64,000 nt of DNA. Origin: Marivivens donghaensis (GTDB lineage Bacteria; Pseudomonadota; Alphaproteobacteria; Rhodobacterales; Rhodobacteraceae). The position numbers and the translations under genes are program-made. Each line of letters begins with the position of its first letter. Within the stretch, counting starts at the first letter, position 1. Positions 63,821 to 64,000 of the stretch are shown piece after piece. The notes beneath the pieces were generated by a model. That model ran no database searches. It saw only the letters and a list, made by a program, of their open reading frames with translations, and was not told where the DNA came from. Where the stretch lies: assembly GCF_023541015.1 (NCBI RefSeq), contig NZ_JALNPR010000001.1, positions 496,001 through 560,000 of the forward strand, given 5' to 3'.

Positions 63821-64000
63821 CCCTGCCGATCCTTTCGCGCAAACTCACGCTCGAAACGCCGATCCGTGTGGCGGACGGGGCAGGTGGCTACAGCATCGAC
63901 TGGCAACCCATGGGCACGCTCTGGGCCGAGGTGAAGGCCCGTACAGGTGCCGAAGGGTCGGGCGTCGCGGTCCCTCTGTCGAAATCACGGTTCACCATGA
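63817..64000 (+). CDS. GTA g7: head closure/head-tail adaptor protein (cut by window end)
   Basis: The frame opens at an ATG overlapping the g6 stop and runs off the window after 61 codons (MTLPILSRKLTLETPIRVAD, then GGYSIDWQPMGTLWAEVKA). A short beta-rich start with W-x-P-x-G-x-LWAEV is typical of phage head closure proteins, which seal the head beneath the connector and dock the tail. The gene order g1 to g7 matches the Rhodobacter GTA, and the rest of the cluster lies beyond the edge. Confidence 0.8.
   Translation, partial: MTLPILSRKLTLETPIRVADGAGGYSIDWQPMGTLWAEVKARTGAEGSGVAVPLSKSRFTM

Overview
The window comes from an alphaproteobacterium of the order Rhodobacterales (Rhodobacteraceae/Roseobacter group). 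The evidence is the Rhodobacter-type gene transfer agent (GTA) head cluster at the right end, the ccmABCDG block directly downstream of yajC-secDF, the glnB-glnA pair, Hint-domain secreted proteins, and an intergenic repeat that I remember as common in this family. Gene density is high: no gene-free stretch exceeds 300 bases. The longest gaps (about 200-290 bases) are divergent promoter regions or leaders.

Layout. 1-10.6 kb: a surface-glycan accessory region. It holds two family-2-like glycosyltransferases, a glycosyltransferase-methyltransferase fusion, and a minus-strand operon of a GT25 enzyme, a two-domain hydrolase of unknown role and a sulfatase with an RTX-like tail. 10.6-18.1 kb: sodB, a chemoreceptor, rarD, a LOG-family protein, a LysM protein and an Atm1-type ABC exporter. 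18.1-22.9 kb: an RND efflux pump and its adaptor, with an unusual operator-like array in the promoter. 23.1-34.9 kb: housekeeping genes, namely a YfgM-like protein, bamB and der, then serS, and a long co-directional run yajC-secD-secF-Mth938-like-ccmABCDG. 34.9-43 kb: a mixed segment with a Hint protein, DUF1223, an LpxL-like acyltransferase, a lone FliG, purB, a YafD-like protein and a DUF3445 protein. A cluster of DnaA-box-like motifs lies at 35.4-35.5 kb. 43-51.7 kb: glnBA, the NAD(P)HX repair enzyme, a second Hint protein, tRNA-Leu, tig, a small secreted protein, and rpsF-rpsR-rplI. 51.8-58.1 kb: type II fatty-acid synthesis (fabD, fabG, acpP, fabF) with mltG. This block is interrupted by a broken TetR gene and a PilZ protein.

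58.2-64 kb: the start of a GTA structural cluster in the order known from Rhodobacter capsulatus: small terminase (g1), large terminase (g2), portal (g3), g3.5, prohead protease (g4), major capsid (g5), connector (g6) and head closure (g7, cut by the window end). The most striking observation is an in-frame TAG in the major capsid gene. The conserved C-terminal quarter continues in the same frame after it. A second in-frame TAG splits the TetR gene about 9 kb upstream. TAG is also used as an ordinary stop in this window, so a genome-wide reassignment is unlikely. The choices are recent nonsense mutation (a dead or dying GTA), sequence error, or readthrough.

Genes that work together: YfgM-like/BamB/Der (envelope assembly and ribosome maturation), YajC-SecDF (Sec translocon accessory complex), CcmABCDG (cytochrome c maturation), GlnB-GlnA (nitrogen assimilation), Fab/AcpP (fatty-acid synthesis) and the GTA head genes.
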